A DNA stretch of 64,000 nucleotides from Pseudomonadota bacterium (GTDB lineage: Bacteria > Pseudomonadota > Alphaproteobacteria > Rhizobiales > Devosiaceae). Within the stretch, counting starts at the first letter, position 1; each line of letters begins with the position of its first letter. The notes beneath the pieces are model-generated. The model did no database searches and was not told the DNA's origin. It saw only the letters and a program-made list of their open reading frames with translations. Of this stretch, positions 53,177 through 62,624 are shown piece after piece. A program made the translations under genes and the position numbers. The stretch lies in contig JAEWGT010000008.1 of assembly GCA_023388175.1 (NCBI GenBank), positions 186,001 through 250,000 on the forward strand, in the 5' to 3' direction.

Positions 53177-54250
53177 ATGTCTGATGATGCCCCCGACAAG
53201 GACTCCAAAACAGAAGACCCTTCCCAGAAAAAGCTCGAAGATGCTCACAAGAAAGGGGATGTCGCCAAGAGCCAGGAGGTGACCACCTGGTTCATGCTGC
53301 TTGGTTCTGCAGTGGTGTTCACCATAATGGCACCCTGGGTCAGTGCTCAACTGAGCTCTTCGCTTGGCCTTGTCATCATGAACGCCGACCAGTTTGATCT
53401 CACCGGCTCGGGCTTTTCTGATTTCTTCAACGGTCTGGCGCTGAGCCTGCTCCTCACCGTTCTTGCTCCGCTTTCAGTACTCTATGTTTGCGGCGTCGTA
53501 GCAAATCTCATCCAGCACAGGCCCGTGTGGTCGGTCGACCCAATCACGCCAAAGCTTTCCAAGATTTCACCGCTGTCTGGCGCCAAGCGCCTGTTTTCAA
53601 GCGAAGCCCTGGTCAACTTTGGCAAAGGCCTGTTCAAGATTGCCGTCGTAGGCACGATTGTGGTGGTGGTCTGCTGGCCCGAGCGCGACCGGCTCGACAC
53701 CATGATGACGGCCGATCCGATATTCATCCTGCTCGACTTTCAGGAAATCGGTATCAAGATTTTCGCCGCTACGCTGGCCATCATAACGGCCGTCGCCGCC
53801 GCAGACTATTTCTATGTCCGCCAGAAATGGTGGAAGCGGCAGATGATGACGGTTCAGGAAACCCGTGAAGAATATAAGCAGATGGAAGGCGATCCACATG
53901 TAAAGGGTCGTATCCGGCAGTTGCGGCAGGAGCGGTCGAGGCAACGGATGATGGCAGCGGTGCCGGACGCCACCGTGGTCATAACCAACCCGACCCACTA
54001 TGCCGTCGCGCTCAAATACGACAAGTCGATGAACGCCCCAAAATGTGTGGCGAAGGGTGCGGACGCTATCGCCCTGCGCATCCGCGCACTCGCGAGCGAA
54101 CACGACGTTCCCATCGTGGAGAACCCGCCGCTTGCCCGTGCGCTTTTTGCCGCTGTCGACGTCGACGAGACTGTGCCGACGGAACACTTCAAGGCCGTGG
54201 CCGAGGTTATCGGGTTTGTGATGAAGCTGAAACAGGGCAGGGGCCGGTAA
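53177..54250 (+). CDS. flhB: Flagellar export switch protein FlhB
   Basis: Controls substrate specificity of flagellar export. 357 residues: polar N-terminus (DKDSKTEDPSQKKLEDAHKK), four membrane helices and a cytoplasmic domain with the self-cleaving NPTH motif (Asn271-His274 in VVITNPTHYAVALKYD). Last gene of the flagellar operon. A GGACCT/AGGTCC hairpin (54283-54302) follows it. Confidence 0.95.
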   Translation: MSDDAPDKDSKTEDPSQKKLEDAHKKGDVAKSQEVTTWFMLLGSAVVFTIMAPWVSAQLSSSLGLVIMNADQFDLTGSGFSDFFNGLALSLLLTVLAPLSVLYVCGVVANLIQHRPVWSVDPITPKLSKISPLSGAKRLFSSEALVNFGKGLFKIAVVGTIVVVVCWPERDRLDTMMTADPIFILLDFQEIGIKIFAATLAIITAVAAADYFYVRQKWWKRQMMTVQETREEYKQMEGDPHVKGRIRQLRQERSRQRMMAAVPDATVVITNPTHYAVALKYDKSMNAPKCVAKGADAIALRIRALASEHDVPIVENPPLARALFAAVDVDETVPTEHFKAVAEVIGFVMKLKQGRGR

Positions 54251-54470
54251 AGCCGGCATACAAAGCGCAAGCCGGTCTCCTGCGGACCTAGCCAATAAGG
54301 TCCGGGGCTCCCCCGACTGCCAGTGTCACATTTTAGCAACAATTGTCTTGAAGGGTTGCCCGAATTGGGTAAGGCTTCGCCTTCCATCTGAAGCGTGCTT
54401 ACAACGCACCACGAATGGAGTGGTTTGGCGCCGTATCGGCGCCATGGCGAAGCGGAGGGATGAGTGGTTC

Positions 54471-56804
54471 ATGGCCGATCTGGTCTCGCCCACTGACGAA
54501 CAGACGGTCGGTCAGGCGGCAAGGTCCAAACCTTGGCGCCCGCCCTTGCTGGGCATGGAGCAGAACCGCGCCTTACGCATCCTTGGCTTTGTCGTGGTGT
54601 CGGCATCTGTTCTGATGTCGACCATTTCCTTCCTGATCCTGTCAGGAACGACCGGTATCGAGCCCTCGCCTGTCATCTGGACGATCATCTGGATCGCCAC
54701 GGGCGTTCTGGTCCTGCTGGTGATTGCGCTGGTGGTTACCGAGGCCGTTCTGTTGATTCAGGCGCGCATGCGCCACGCGCCGGGCTCCGGTCTGCAATTG
54801 CGCATGGTGACGACATTTGCCTTTGTGGCCGCTGTTCCGGCGGCTCTGGTTGCCGTTGTCGCGACGATCGCGCTGAACCAGGGCCTCGATCAGTGGTTTT
54901 CGGAGCGCACCAGAGCGATCGTGGAAAGTTCGCGCCTGGTTGCCCGGTCCTATATGCTGGAACACGCACAGGTGCTGCGTGACGACATCATCTGGGTCGC
55001 CACCGAACTTGAGCAGGCGCACAGTACGTTTGAAAGTGACCCCACCCGCTTCGAACGCATCCTCACCGCGCTGGCGGTCACCCGATCGCTGCCATTCACC
55101 TCATTGATAGATGGGGCCGGGAACACGCTTATCCGGGCGCAGATTAACGTTGCTGGTGCTTATCCTCGCCTGCCCGATGGCATTACCCAGGGTGTGATCG
55201 AGGGCGTCCCAACCGCTATCGCGCCAGGCTCCACCAATCTCGTCGGTTCGGTCGTCAAGCTGCGAGGATATGACGATACATACCTGTTCGTGGCGCGACC
55301 TGTTGAAGCCGAGGTGCTTCAATACCTTCGGCTAACGGACGAGAATTTAACGCAGTATCGAGAATACGCCTCGAACCGACTCGTGTTCCAGATCACCTTT
55401 ACCATCATGTATGTGGGTCTGGCCGTGGTGCTGCTGCTGGCGGCGCTATGGATCGGCATTGCCCTTGCCAACCGGTTTGTGGACCCGATCCGGAATTTGA
55501 TGGTCGCTTCGCGCCGCGTCAGCGGCGGGGACCTCAACGTCCAGGTGCCAGTGCAGGAGGGGCGGGGCGATCTGCGTGACCTGTCAAATGGGTTTAACCG
55601 CATGACCCAGCAGCTCAAGACCCAGCGCGAGGAACTTCTCAAGGCCAATGAAGTCAACGAGAAGCGCCGCCAGTTTACCGAAGCGGTGGTGGAGGGGGTG
55701 TCCGCCGGCATTATCGGGCTCGACCCCTTCGGCGCCATCACTCTGGTCAACGCGCGGGCCTGCGAAATGCTAGGCAAGACCGAAATCGAGCTCATGGGCG
55801 AGAGAATGGAAACGATCCTGCCCGAGATCGGCCCGACCATGGAAAAGACGCGTTCAGCCCGGCGCGGTCAGGTGCGCGACCAGATCCAGCTCGGCAACGA
55901 AACCAATCGCCGTATCTATCAGGTCCAGCTGACCCGCGAAGGCTCCATCACGGAATCGAAGGGTTATGTGCTGACATTCGATGATATCACCGATCTCGAA
56001 TCCGCGCAGCGCACCAGCGCGTGGGCGGATGTGGCGCGCCGCATCGCTCATGAAATCAAGAACCCGCTGACGCCGATCCAGCTCTCCGCTGAACGCCTGC
56101 GCCGCCGCTATGGCAACAAGCTGGAGGATGACCGCGAGGTCTTTGACAAGTGCATAAACACCATCGTCCGGCAGGTAGGCGACATCGGGCGTATGGTGGA
56201 TGAGTTCTCGGCCTTTGCCCGCATGCCTGAATCCGCTCCCGAAATGGCCGATCTCAGCGATACGATCCGCCAGGCCGTCTTTCTCGAAAGCGTGCGCCTG
56301 CCGGAAGTTAATATCGTGACGCTTCTGCCCGATGATGTGATCCATGCCTGGTTCGACAACCGGCTGGTGTCACAGGTGCTGACCAACCTGATCAAGAATG
56401 CGGTTGAAGCGTTTGAAGACATACCCTTGTCCGAGGGGTGGCAACCCACCATTTTGGTTGAATCTCATATTGAGGATAATCACGCCCGCATTTCCGTGTC
56501 CGATAATGGCAAGGGCTGGCCTGGTGAGAACCGCCAGAGACTGCTCGAGCCGTATATGACGACCCGGGAAAAGGGCACTGGCCTCGGCTTGGCCATCGTC
56601 GCAAGAATCATCGAGCAGCATGGTGGCATTGTTGAGCTGATCGATGCCGAACCCGATCCGCAGGGCAGGGTGGGGGCATGCGTTACTTTCACCCTGCCTT
56701 TGCATTCACCTGCAAAGTCCACCAGCAAGGACGGATCTGCGGTGGCAGACACAATCCCGTCCCACAAGGAGGAGCCGCTTCATAGCGCGGTTGTCTATAA
56801 ATAA
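54471..56804 (+). CDS. ntrY: Nitrogen regulation sensor kinase NtrY
   Basis: Membrane sensor kinase of the NtrYX pair, linked in alphaproteobacteria to nitrogen, redox and envelope responses. About 777 residues. Three N-terminal membrane helices (LGFVVVSASVLMSTISFLIL, WIATGVLVLLVIALVVT, FAFVAAVPAALVAVVATIAL), a periplasmic loop, a fourth helix, HAMP, PAS (AVVEGVSAGIIGLDPFGAI), HisKA with phospho-His about 527 in RRIAHEIKNPLTPIQLS, and HATPase with DNGKGWPGENRQ. ATG 54471 has GGAGGG upstream; ATG 54444 is an alternative. Its TAA overlaps the ntrX ATG. Confidence 0.93.
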   Translation: MADLVSPTDEQTVGQAARSKPWRPPLLGMEQNRALRILGFVVVSASVLMSTISFLILSGTTGIEPSPVIWTIIWIATGVLVLLVIALVVTEAVLLIQARMRHAPGSGLQLRMVTTFAFVAAVPAALVAVVATIALNQGLDQWFSERTRAIVESSRLVARSYMLEHAQVLRDDIIWVATELEQAHSTFESDPTRFERILTALAVTRSLPFTSLIDGAGNTLIRAQINVAGAYPRLPDGITQGVIEGVPTAIAPGSTNLVGSVVKLRGYDDTYLFVARPVEAEVLQYLRLTDENLTQYREYASNRLVFQITFTIMYVGLAVVLLLAALWIGIALANRFVDPIRNLMVASRRVSGGDLNVQVPVQEGRGDLRDLSNGFNRMTQQLKTQREELLKANEVNEKRRQFTEAVVEGVSAGIIGLDPFGAITLVNARACEMLGKTEIELMGERMETILPEIGPTMEKTRSARRGQVRDQIQLGNETNRRIYQVQLTREGSITESKGYVLTFDDITDLESAQRTSAWADVARRIAHEIKNPLTPIQLSAERLRRRYGNKLEDDREVFDKCINTIVRQVGDIGRMVDEFSAFARMPESAPEMADLSDTIRQAVFLESVRLPEVNIVTLLPDDVIHAWFDNRLVSQVLTNLIKNAVEAFEDIPLSEGWQPTILVESHIEDNHARISVSDNGKGWPGENRQRLLEPYMTTREKGTGLGLAIVARIIEQHGGIVELIDAEPDPQGRVGACVTFTLPLHSPAKSTSKDGSAVADTIPSHKEEPLHSAVVYK

Positions 56805-58186
56805 TGGCTTTGGATATCCTGATTATCGACGACGAGGACGACATCCGCGATCTGATCGCCGGCATCCTTGAGGACGAGGGTTTTGAAACACGGCAGGCGC
56901 ATGACGCCGATAGCGGCCTCAACGAAATCGCGCGGCGCCGTCCAAGCCTGGTGTTCCTGGACATCTGGATGCAAGGATCGCGGCTGGATGGGTTGCAGTT
57001 GCTCGACGTCTTCCAGAGCCAGCACCCGGACATGCCGGTCGTGATGATTTCAGGCCACGGCAATGTGGAAACGGCGGTCTCCGCCATCCGCCGCGGCGCC
57101 TATGACTATATCGAGAAGCCGTTCAAGATCGACCGGCTGTTGCACATCACCCAGCGCGCCATGGAGGCGACGCGCCTGCGCACCGAAGTGGCGGAGCTGA
57201 AGGAACGGTCAGCGAGCAAGAGCGTCGACATGGCAGGCACATCGCCAGCCTTGCAGCAGGTCAAGGCGATCATCGAAAAGTCTGCGCCGACCAATTCGCG
57301 CATTTTCGTCTCAGGCCCATCTGGCGCAGGCAAGGGGCTGGTGGCGCGGCTCATTCACCAGCGCAGCCCGCGCACCAATGCGCCATTCGTTGAAATCAAT
57401 GCCTCGCTCTATGCGCCCGACGAGGTGCCGGTCGTGCTTTTCGGCCGGGAGGCACGCGAGAAAAACGGACTGCTCAAGGTGGAAGTGGGCGCGCTGGAGC
57501 GGGCGCATGGCGGCACGCTTTATCTGTCCGAGGTCACCACGCTGCCGCAACACGTGCAGACAACCCTGTTGCGCACCCTTGTGGAAAATCGGTTCAACCG
57601 CGTGGGTGGCTCACAGGCCGTACCGATCGATGTCCGCATCATTGCATCCAGCTCGCAGAACGTGGCTATGCAGATCGAGGCCGGCGAGTTCCGTTCGGAT
57701 CTGTTCCATCGGCTCTCCATCGTGCCCTTGCCGCTGACGCCGCTCAAGGATCGCCGGGAAGATGTGCCGCCGCTGGTCTCCGTGTTCATCGATCAGGTCT
57801 GCCGCATGCACAATCTGCAGCGCATGACGATTGGCGATGACGCCATGGCGGTCTTGCAAGCCCAGGAATGGCCGGGCAATGCCAGGCAATTGCGCAATTC
57901 AATCGAGCGCCTGCTCATTCTGATGAAGGATCAGCAACCGGAAGGCGGCATCATTACCGCAACCATGCTACCGTCGGACATCGGTGAAGTTCTGCCAACG
58001 GTGGGCGATACAGATGCGTCGGCGCATCTGATGAGCCTGCCGCTGCGGGAAGCACGGGAGGTCTTTGAACGGCAATATCTGCTGGCACAGATCGAACGGT
58101 TCGGCGGCAATATTTCAAAAACTGCCGAATTCGTGGGAATGGAGCGAAGTGCGCTTCACCGCAAGATCAAGTCTCTGGGGCTTTGA
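56804..58186 (+). CDS. ntrX: Response regulator NtrX (degenerate sigma-54 activator type)
   Basis: Response regulator of 460 residues. Receiver with Asp53 in LVFLDIWMQG; AAA+ domain with Walker A FVSGPSGAGKG (about 171-178); Fis-type HTH at the end (NISKTAEFVGMERSALHRKI). The GAFTGA loop that contacts sigma-54 is absent (the region reads GREAREKNGLLKVEVGALER), and the Walker B motif reads GGTLYLSEV, with Ser242 in place of the usual Asp. It therefore should not open sigma-54 promoters and may not hydrolyse ATP; a direct repressor/activator role is inferred. Same transcript as ntrY. Confidence 0.93.
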   Translation: MALDILIIDDEDDIRDLIAGILEDEGFETRQAHDADSGLNEIARRRPSLVFLDIWMQGSRLDGLQLLDVFQSQHPDMPVVMISGHGNVETAVSAIRRGAYDYIEKPFKIDRLLHITQRAMEATRLRTEVAELKERSASKSVDMAGTSPALQQVKAIIEKSAPTNSRIFVSGPSGAGKGLVARLIHQRSPRTNAPFVEINASLYAPDEVPVVLFGREAREKNGLLKVEVGALERAHGGTLYLSEVTTLPQHVQTTLLRTLVENRFNRVGGSQAVPIDVRIIASSSQNVAMQIEAGEFRSDLFHRLSIVPLPLTPLKDRREDVPPLVSVFIDQVCRMHNLQRMTIGDDAMAVLQAQEWPGNARQLRNSIERLLILMKDQQPEGGIITATMLPSDIGEVLPTVGDTDASAHLMSLPLREAREVFERQYLLAQIERFGGNISKTAEFVGMERSALHRKIKSLGL

Positions 58187-58372
58187 GAATGGCTCATAAA
58201 TAGCTTGGTGCCATGCGCGCGCGGCGGGTAGGCAGCTTCACGCTTCTGTGCCATAGTGGCTAACACTTGATAAATCTGGACGTTAAGAGCTGTGCGGCAG
58301 TTCTTCGGGTCCGGGCGCAAGTAATTGCGACGACAACAGCGACAATTAATGCCGCGGCAAAAGAGGCCACAA

Positions 58373-58624
58373 ATGGCTAGCGAAAAGCAGCAAAACCTGC
58401 AGGATTCCTTTCTCAATCACGTTCGGAAGCAGAAGGTCCCTGTTACCATTTTTCTGGTGAACGGGGTCAAGCTGCAGGGTGTGATCACCTGGTTCGACAA
58501 TTTCTGCCTGTTGCTGCGCAGGGATGCGCAGTCGCAACTGGTCTATAAGCACGCCATCTCGACGATCATGCCCGGCGCGCCGATCCAGTTGTTCGACCCC
58601 GAGCAGAACAACGACCACGACTGA
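58373..58624 (+). CDS. hfq: RNA chaperone Hfq
   Basis: Hexameric Sm-like protein that pairs small RNAs with mRNAs. 83 residues: MASEKQQNLQDSFLNHVRKQ, then VTIFLVNGVKLQGVITWFDN and the Sm2 motif YKHAISTIMP. AGAGG 7-8 bases upstream supports ATG 58373. The ntrX-hfq-hflX order is conserved in the order. Eight bases separate it from hflX. Confidence 0.97.
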   Translation: MASEKQQNLQDSFLNHVRKQKVPVTIFLVNGVKLQGVITWFDNFCLLLRRDAQSQLVYKHAISTIMPGAPIQLFDPEQNNDHD

Positions 58625-58632
58625 CGGTTTTC

Positions 58633-60000
58633 ATGGGCGAATTCAATGAGAATGGGGACGCCATCGGTCTTGGCCCTCAGCTCTATGTCGATCGGCAGGA
58701 AAAGCCGACGCGGACCGGGCTCGTTTGTCCGGATATACGCGGCAGGATCACGCACCATGATCTGGATGCGCGCCAGGCTGAGTTCGAAGGTCTGGCCGGG
58801 GCTATCCGGCTCGATGTGATCTTCTCCGAAGTGGTCAAGGTGCGCGAGATCAAACCTGCCACCTATATCGGCTCCGGCCATGTGGAAACGCTGGCGGCGC
58901 GGGTCAAGGCCGACAATATCGAGCTGCTGCTGGTCGATGCGGCGCTTTCGCCCATACAGCAACGCAACCTTGAGCGGGAAACGGGCACCAAGGTGCTGGA
59001 TCGTACCGCACTGATCCTGGAAATTTTTGGCGAGCGGGCAGCGACGCGCGAAGGCGTGTTGCAGGTCGAACTGGCGCATTTAAACTACCAGAAGGGACGT
59101 CTTGTCCGCTCCTGGACCCACCTTGAGCGCCAGCGCGGTAGCGGCGGAATGGGATTCATGGGCGGACCAGGCGAAACCCAGATCGAAAGCGACCGGCGCC
59201 AGATTGGTGAGCGTATCGCCTTGCTGGAATCGCGGCTGGAAAAGGTCAAGAAAACCCGGGCACAGCAGCGCAGTCAGCGAACGAGAGCGCAAATCCCGGT
59301 CGTGGCTCTGGTCGGATATACCAATGCCGGAAAATCAAGTTTATTCAATAGACTGACCGGGGCAGGGGTTTTCGCTGAAGACTTGCTTTTTGCTACGCTC
59401 GACACGACGGTGCGCAAAATCGAGCTACCGCATGGGCGCGAAGTGATGTTGAGCGACACGGTGGGCTTCGTTGCCGACCTGCCGCACGATCTGGTTGCTG
59501 CCTTCCGCGCGACCCTGGAAGAAGTGACTGATGCCGACATTATCCTGCATGTGCGGGACATCGCCAATCCCGATCATGCAGCGCAGGCTCAGGACGTGCT
59601 GACAGTGCTCGATGAGCTTGGTGTTTCATCGGAGACGACGCCGGTCATCGAAGTCTGGAACAAGGTCGATCTGCTCGCCGAACCCGGGCTGGCCCTTGCC
59701 GCTGCTGCGCCTGCCGGCAAGGTCATCGCGACTATGCCGGTATCGGCCTATACCGGTCAGGGCATCGATGCACTATTGCAGGAAATCGAAAAGTCGCTGG
59801 GTGAACAGAGCCGTACCTACCATGTGCATGTTCCGCACACGGCCGGCAGCGATATCGGTTGGTTGCACAGCCATTCGGAGGTCATCGCGCGCGAAGAGCC
59901 CACCGAGCATGGCTCGGACTTCGTGGTACGCGTCGACCCACGGCACCGTACGGCGTTTCTGGAGCGCTTTAATGGTCGAATAGCGCTGGCAGATCTTTAG
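58633..60000 (+). CDS. hflX: GTPase HflX
   Basis: Ribosome-associated GTPase that splits stalled ribosomes. 455 residues: N-terminal HflX domain (GSGHVETLAARVKADNIELL), glycine-rich linker RQRGSGGMGFMGGPGETQIE, G1 GYTNAGKSSLFN, G3 LSDTVGFVADLP and G4 WNKVDL. Its stop overlaps the end of the convergent mazG by four bases. Confidence 0.95.
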   Translation: MGEFNENGDAIGLGPQLYVDRQEKPTRTGLVCPDIRGRITHHDLDARQAEFEGLAGAIRLDVIFSEVVKVREIKPATYIGSGHVETLAARVKADNIELLLVDAALSPIQQRNLERETGTKVLDRTALILEIFGERAATREGVLQVELAHLNYQKGRLVRSWTHLERQRGSGGMGFMGGPGETQIESDRRQIGERIALLESRLEKVKKTRAQQRSQRTRAQIPVVALVGYTNAGKSSLFNRLTGAGVFAEDLLFATLDTTVRKIELPHGREVMLSDTVGFVADLPHDLVAAFRATLEEVTDADIILHVRDIANPDHAAQAQDVLTVLDELGVSSETTPVIEVWNKVDLLAEPGLALAAAAPAGKVIATMPVSAYTGQGIDALLQEIEKSLGEQSRTYHVHVPHTAGSDIGWLHSHSEVIAREEPTEHGSDFVVRVDPRHRTAFLERFNGRIALADL

Positions 60001-60806
60001 GCTTTGTCCTTGGCCCGAATTTCGTTCCAGTAGGCGTCCAGCCGTTGCAGACCAGCCTGCTCGGCCTGGATGCCGTCCGCACGGCAGCGTGCCTCGACAT
60101 AATGGAAGCGTCGCGTGAACTTGCTGTTGGCGTCGCGGAGTGCGGCTTCAGGATCAACACCGGCCTTGCGCGCCAGATTGGCGACGGCAAAAAGCAGGTC
60201 TCCGATTTCCTCTCGTATTGAAGCCTCATCGCCCGATGCTTCAGCATCGGCGACCTCCGCTAATTCCTCAACGACCTTTGCCCGTACGGATGCCAGATCA
60301 GGCCAGTCGAAGCCCACCTTGGCTGCGCGTTTTGTCAGCTTTTCCGCCCGGGCAAGGGCAGGGAGGACTTGTGGAACATCATCCAGAAGAGACGGCTCAA
60401 CGTCGCCCTTGCGCGCGGCCTTCGTTGCACGCTCTCTGGCCTTGATAGCTTCCCACTTGTCCTGTGCATCAGCCGCACCGTCGGCCACTATGTCGCCAAA
60501 GACGTGAGGATGCCGGCGGATGAGTTTTTCCGTAATGGCCTGAACGACATCTCCAATATCAAAGTGGCCGGCTTCCTTGGCCATCTGCGCATGGTAGATC
60601 GGCTGCAGCAGCAGATCGCCGAGCTCTTCACGCAGATCATTGAAATCTTCGCGCTCGATGGCGTCGGCAACCTCGTAGGCTTCCTCGATCGTATAGTGCC
60701 GGATCGACCGGAAATCCTGCTCCAGGTCCCAGGGACAGCCACCATCAGGATTGCGAAGCGCGGCCATGATTTCGATCAGGCGTGAAATGTCTCTGGAGGG
60801 CTGCAT
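59997..60806 (-). CDS. mazG: Nucleoside triphosphate pyrophosphohydrolase MazG
   Basis: House-cleaning enzyme that hydrolyses nucleoside triphosphates to monophosphates. 269 residues with two MazG repeats: EEAYEVADAIEREDFNDLRE... ELGDLLLQ and EELAEVADAEASGDEASIRE... EIGDLLFA, each with the EExxE and ExxD acid clusters. ATG 60806 (MQPSRDISRLIEIMAALRN) has AGGAC upstream; an earlier in-frame start at 60827 lacks support. Convergent with hflX. A 16-base AT palindrome lies about 100 bases upstream. Confidence 0.94.
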   Translation of the reverse strand: MQPSRDISRLIEIMAALRNPDGGCPWDLEQDFRSIRHYTIEEAYEVADAIEREDFNDLREELGDLLLQPIYHAQMAKEAGHFDIGDVVQAITEKLIRRHPHVFGDIVADGAADAQDKWEAIKARERATKAARKGDVEPSLLDDVPQVLPALARAEKLTKRAAKVGFDWPDLASVRAKVVEELAEVADAEASGDEASIREEIGDLLFAVANLARKAGVDPEAALRDANSKFTRRFHYVEARCRADGIQAEQAGLQRLDAYWNEIRAKDKA

Positions 60807-60906
60807 GAAAATCGTCCTGGGAATCACCAGAGGCAGCTTAGCAAAGCTCGGGGGAGAAACCGAAAGGTGACGTCATCTTCGGCTGGATACCGACGTCCAT
60901 ATTGCG

Positions 60907-60922
60907 CATAATATATATTATG
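60907..60922. promoter_or_regulatory. AT-rich 16-base palindrome upstream of mazG
   Basis: CATAATATATATTATG, perfectly self-complementary, in a 200-base intergenic stretch upstream of mazG (minus) and downstream of the MBL gene (minus). Candidate operator; also contains -10-like TATAAT-type sequence. Confidence 0.45.
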
Positions 60923-61007
60923 GAACTTTTATGCGTTGGAATTTGTAGCAAATGCTGAGAATTTTGCATTTTGGCACAGCGCCAGCCAGCGTGGATAAGT
61001 TTGCGGG

Positions 61008-61844
61008 TCAGCGATTGAGGATGTGCGCGGTGATCACGTCGATCTGCATCCCGTCGAACGCCGGCGTGACGTTGGACGGCGTTTCTGCATCGGTTGTGAC
61101 ATAGTCGAGATCGATGTGCATGTCGGTCAGGACGGCCTGAGTTGGACGGAAGCGTTCGATCAGGTCAAGCGTCTCGGAAAGGCTCAAATGGCTGGGATGC
61201 GGTATTGGGCGAAGCGCGTCGATAATCCAGAGATCAAGGCCGCTGATGTCCTTGTGCGCGCTTTCGGGAAAACCGGACAAATCACAGCTATAGGCGAAAT
61301 TGTGCAGGCGGAAGCCCAGCGAGGTAATGTCACCGTGAAGCTGCAAAAACGTCTGTAAATTCAATGTACCACCGGGGCCTTCGACGGCGATCGTGTCGCC
61401 GGCCTGAATTTCGTGGGCATTGAGGATCGGCGGATAATTGCTGCCGGCCGGTGTAGCGAAGCAATAGCCGAAGGCTTCGCGCAGACGATGGCCGCATTCG
61501 CGGGTGAAGTAGACATCGACGCGACGGCGATTATGGAGCGCCAGGACGCGTAGATCGTCGATGCCGTGGGTGTGGTCGGCATGTTCGTGGGTATAGAAAA
61601 CCGCGTCGACTCGATCCACTTTCGCGTCCAGCAACTGCTCGCGCAGGTCGGCGCCGGTGTCTATAAGTACGCGTGTTGGTTCAACAATTCCGTCCCGCCA
61701 AGCCTCGATCAGCAACGAACAGCGGCGACGGCGATTGCGTGGCTCGCCGGGATCACAGGCCCCCCAGTCATTGCCGATGCGCGGTACGCCGCCGGAGGAT
61801 CCGCAGCCCAGAATGGTGGCGATGATCCGATCCGGGACGGCCAT
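61008..61844 (-). CDS. MBL-fold metallohydrolase (PhnP-like)
   Basis: Binuclear metal hydrolase of 278 residues. TILGCGSSGGVPRIGNDWGA at the start and the metal motif HEHADHTHGIDDLR are typical of PhnP-type phosphodiesterases. Further ligands are in FAYSCDLSGFP and TDMHIDLDYVTT. Substrate not known; PhnP itself cleaves cyclic ribose phosphates. Its ATG overlaps the tatD stop by one base, forming metG-tatD-MBL on the minus strand. Confidence 0.9.
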   Translation of the reverse strand: MAVPDRIIATILGCGSSGGVPRIGNDWGACDPGEPRNRRRRCSLLIEAWRDGIVEPTRVLIDTGADLREQLLDAKVDRVDAVFYTHEHADHTHGIDDLRVLALHNRRRVDVYFTRECGHRLREAFGYCFATPAGSNYPPILNAHEIQAGDTIAVEGPGGTLNLQTFLQLHGDITSLGFRLHNFAYSCDLSGFPESAHKDISGLDLWIIDALRPIPHPSHLSLSETLDLIERFRPTQAVLTDMHIDLDYVTTDAETPSNVTPAFDGMQIDVITAHILNR

Positions 61845-62623
61845 TATTGCAGGCCGGTTTTGGAGAATAGACGGGCAAAGTTCGCGGTGGTTTCGCGGCC
61901 GACCTGCTCAAGGCTAAGTCCACGTAATTCCGCAACTTTTTCGGCTGTGTGGCGCACGAAACTGGGCTCGTTGGACTGGCCGCGATGCGGGATTGGCGCA
62001 AGATATGGGGCGTCGGTCTCAACCAGATAGCGATCCGCAGGGACGATCCGCGCAACATCCTGGATTTCCTGGGCGTTCCTGAAGGTAACGATACCGGAAA
62101 AAGATATGTAACCACCGAGACTTAGCGCGGTCTGAGCAAGGTCCATGCCGGCGGTGAAGCAGTGCAGCAGGAAGGGGAAGGCCCCTGCCCGGCTTTCTTC
62201 TTCGAGGATCGCGGCCATGTCTTCATCGGCGGCGCGGCTGTGGATAACCAGTGGAAGACCGGTGATTCTGGCGGCTGCGATGTGGCGGCGCAGTCCGATG
62301 GCCTGGGCCTCGCGCGGGGCGTTGTCGTAGAAATAGTCGAGCCCGGCTTCGCCAATGGCAACGCAGCGCGGATGGGCACTTAGACGAACCAAGTCCTCGA
62401 TTTCTATATGCAATTCCTGATCCGCATTATGCGGATGCGTGCCGACGGAGCACCAGACGTTCGCAAAACGTTCCGCCAATCCGGCATAGGTGGAAAAGTT
62501 ATCCACCCTTGTGGAAATCGTCACCATGCCGGTGACGCCGGCAGCCTCAGCGCGCGCCATCACCCCATCGATGTCGGCGGAAAGGGCCTCGAAATCGAGA
62601 TGGCAGTGGCTGTCGATCAGCAT
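61844..62623 (-). CDS. tatD: TatD-family deoxyribonuclease
   Basis: Metal-dependent TIM-barrel hydrolase of 259 residues with exonuclease activity in characterised members. MLIDSHCHLDFEAL carries the HxH metal motif, with IGEAGLDYFYD, LVIHSRAADEDM, HCFTAG and VETDAPYLAPIPHRGQSNEP as other family signatures. ATG 62623 is the natural start, one base after the metG stop; longer readings enter metG. It is part of the metG-tatD-MBL operon. Confidence 0.95.
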   Translation of the reverse strand: MLIDSHCHLDFEALSADIDGVMARAEAAGVTGMVTISTRVDNFSTYAGLAERFANVWCSVGTHPHNADQELHIEIEDLVRLSAHPRCVAIGEAGLDYFYDNAPREAQAIGLRRHIAAARITGLPLVIHSRAADEDMAAILEEESRAGAFPFLLHCFTAGMDLAQTALSLGGYISFSGIVTFRNAQEIQDVARIVPADRYLVETDAPYLAPIPHRGQSNEPSFVRHTAEKVAELRGLSLEQVGRETTANFARLFSKTGLQ

Positions 62624-62624
62624 C

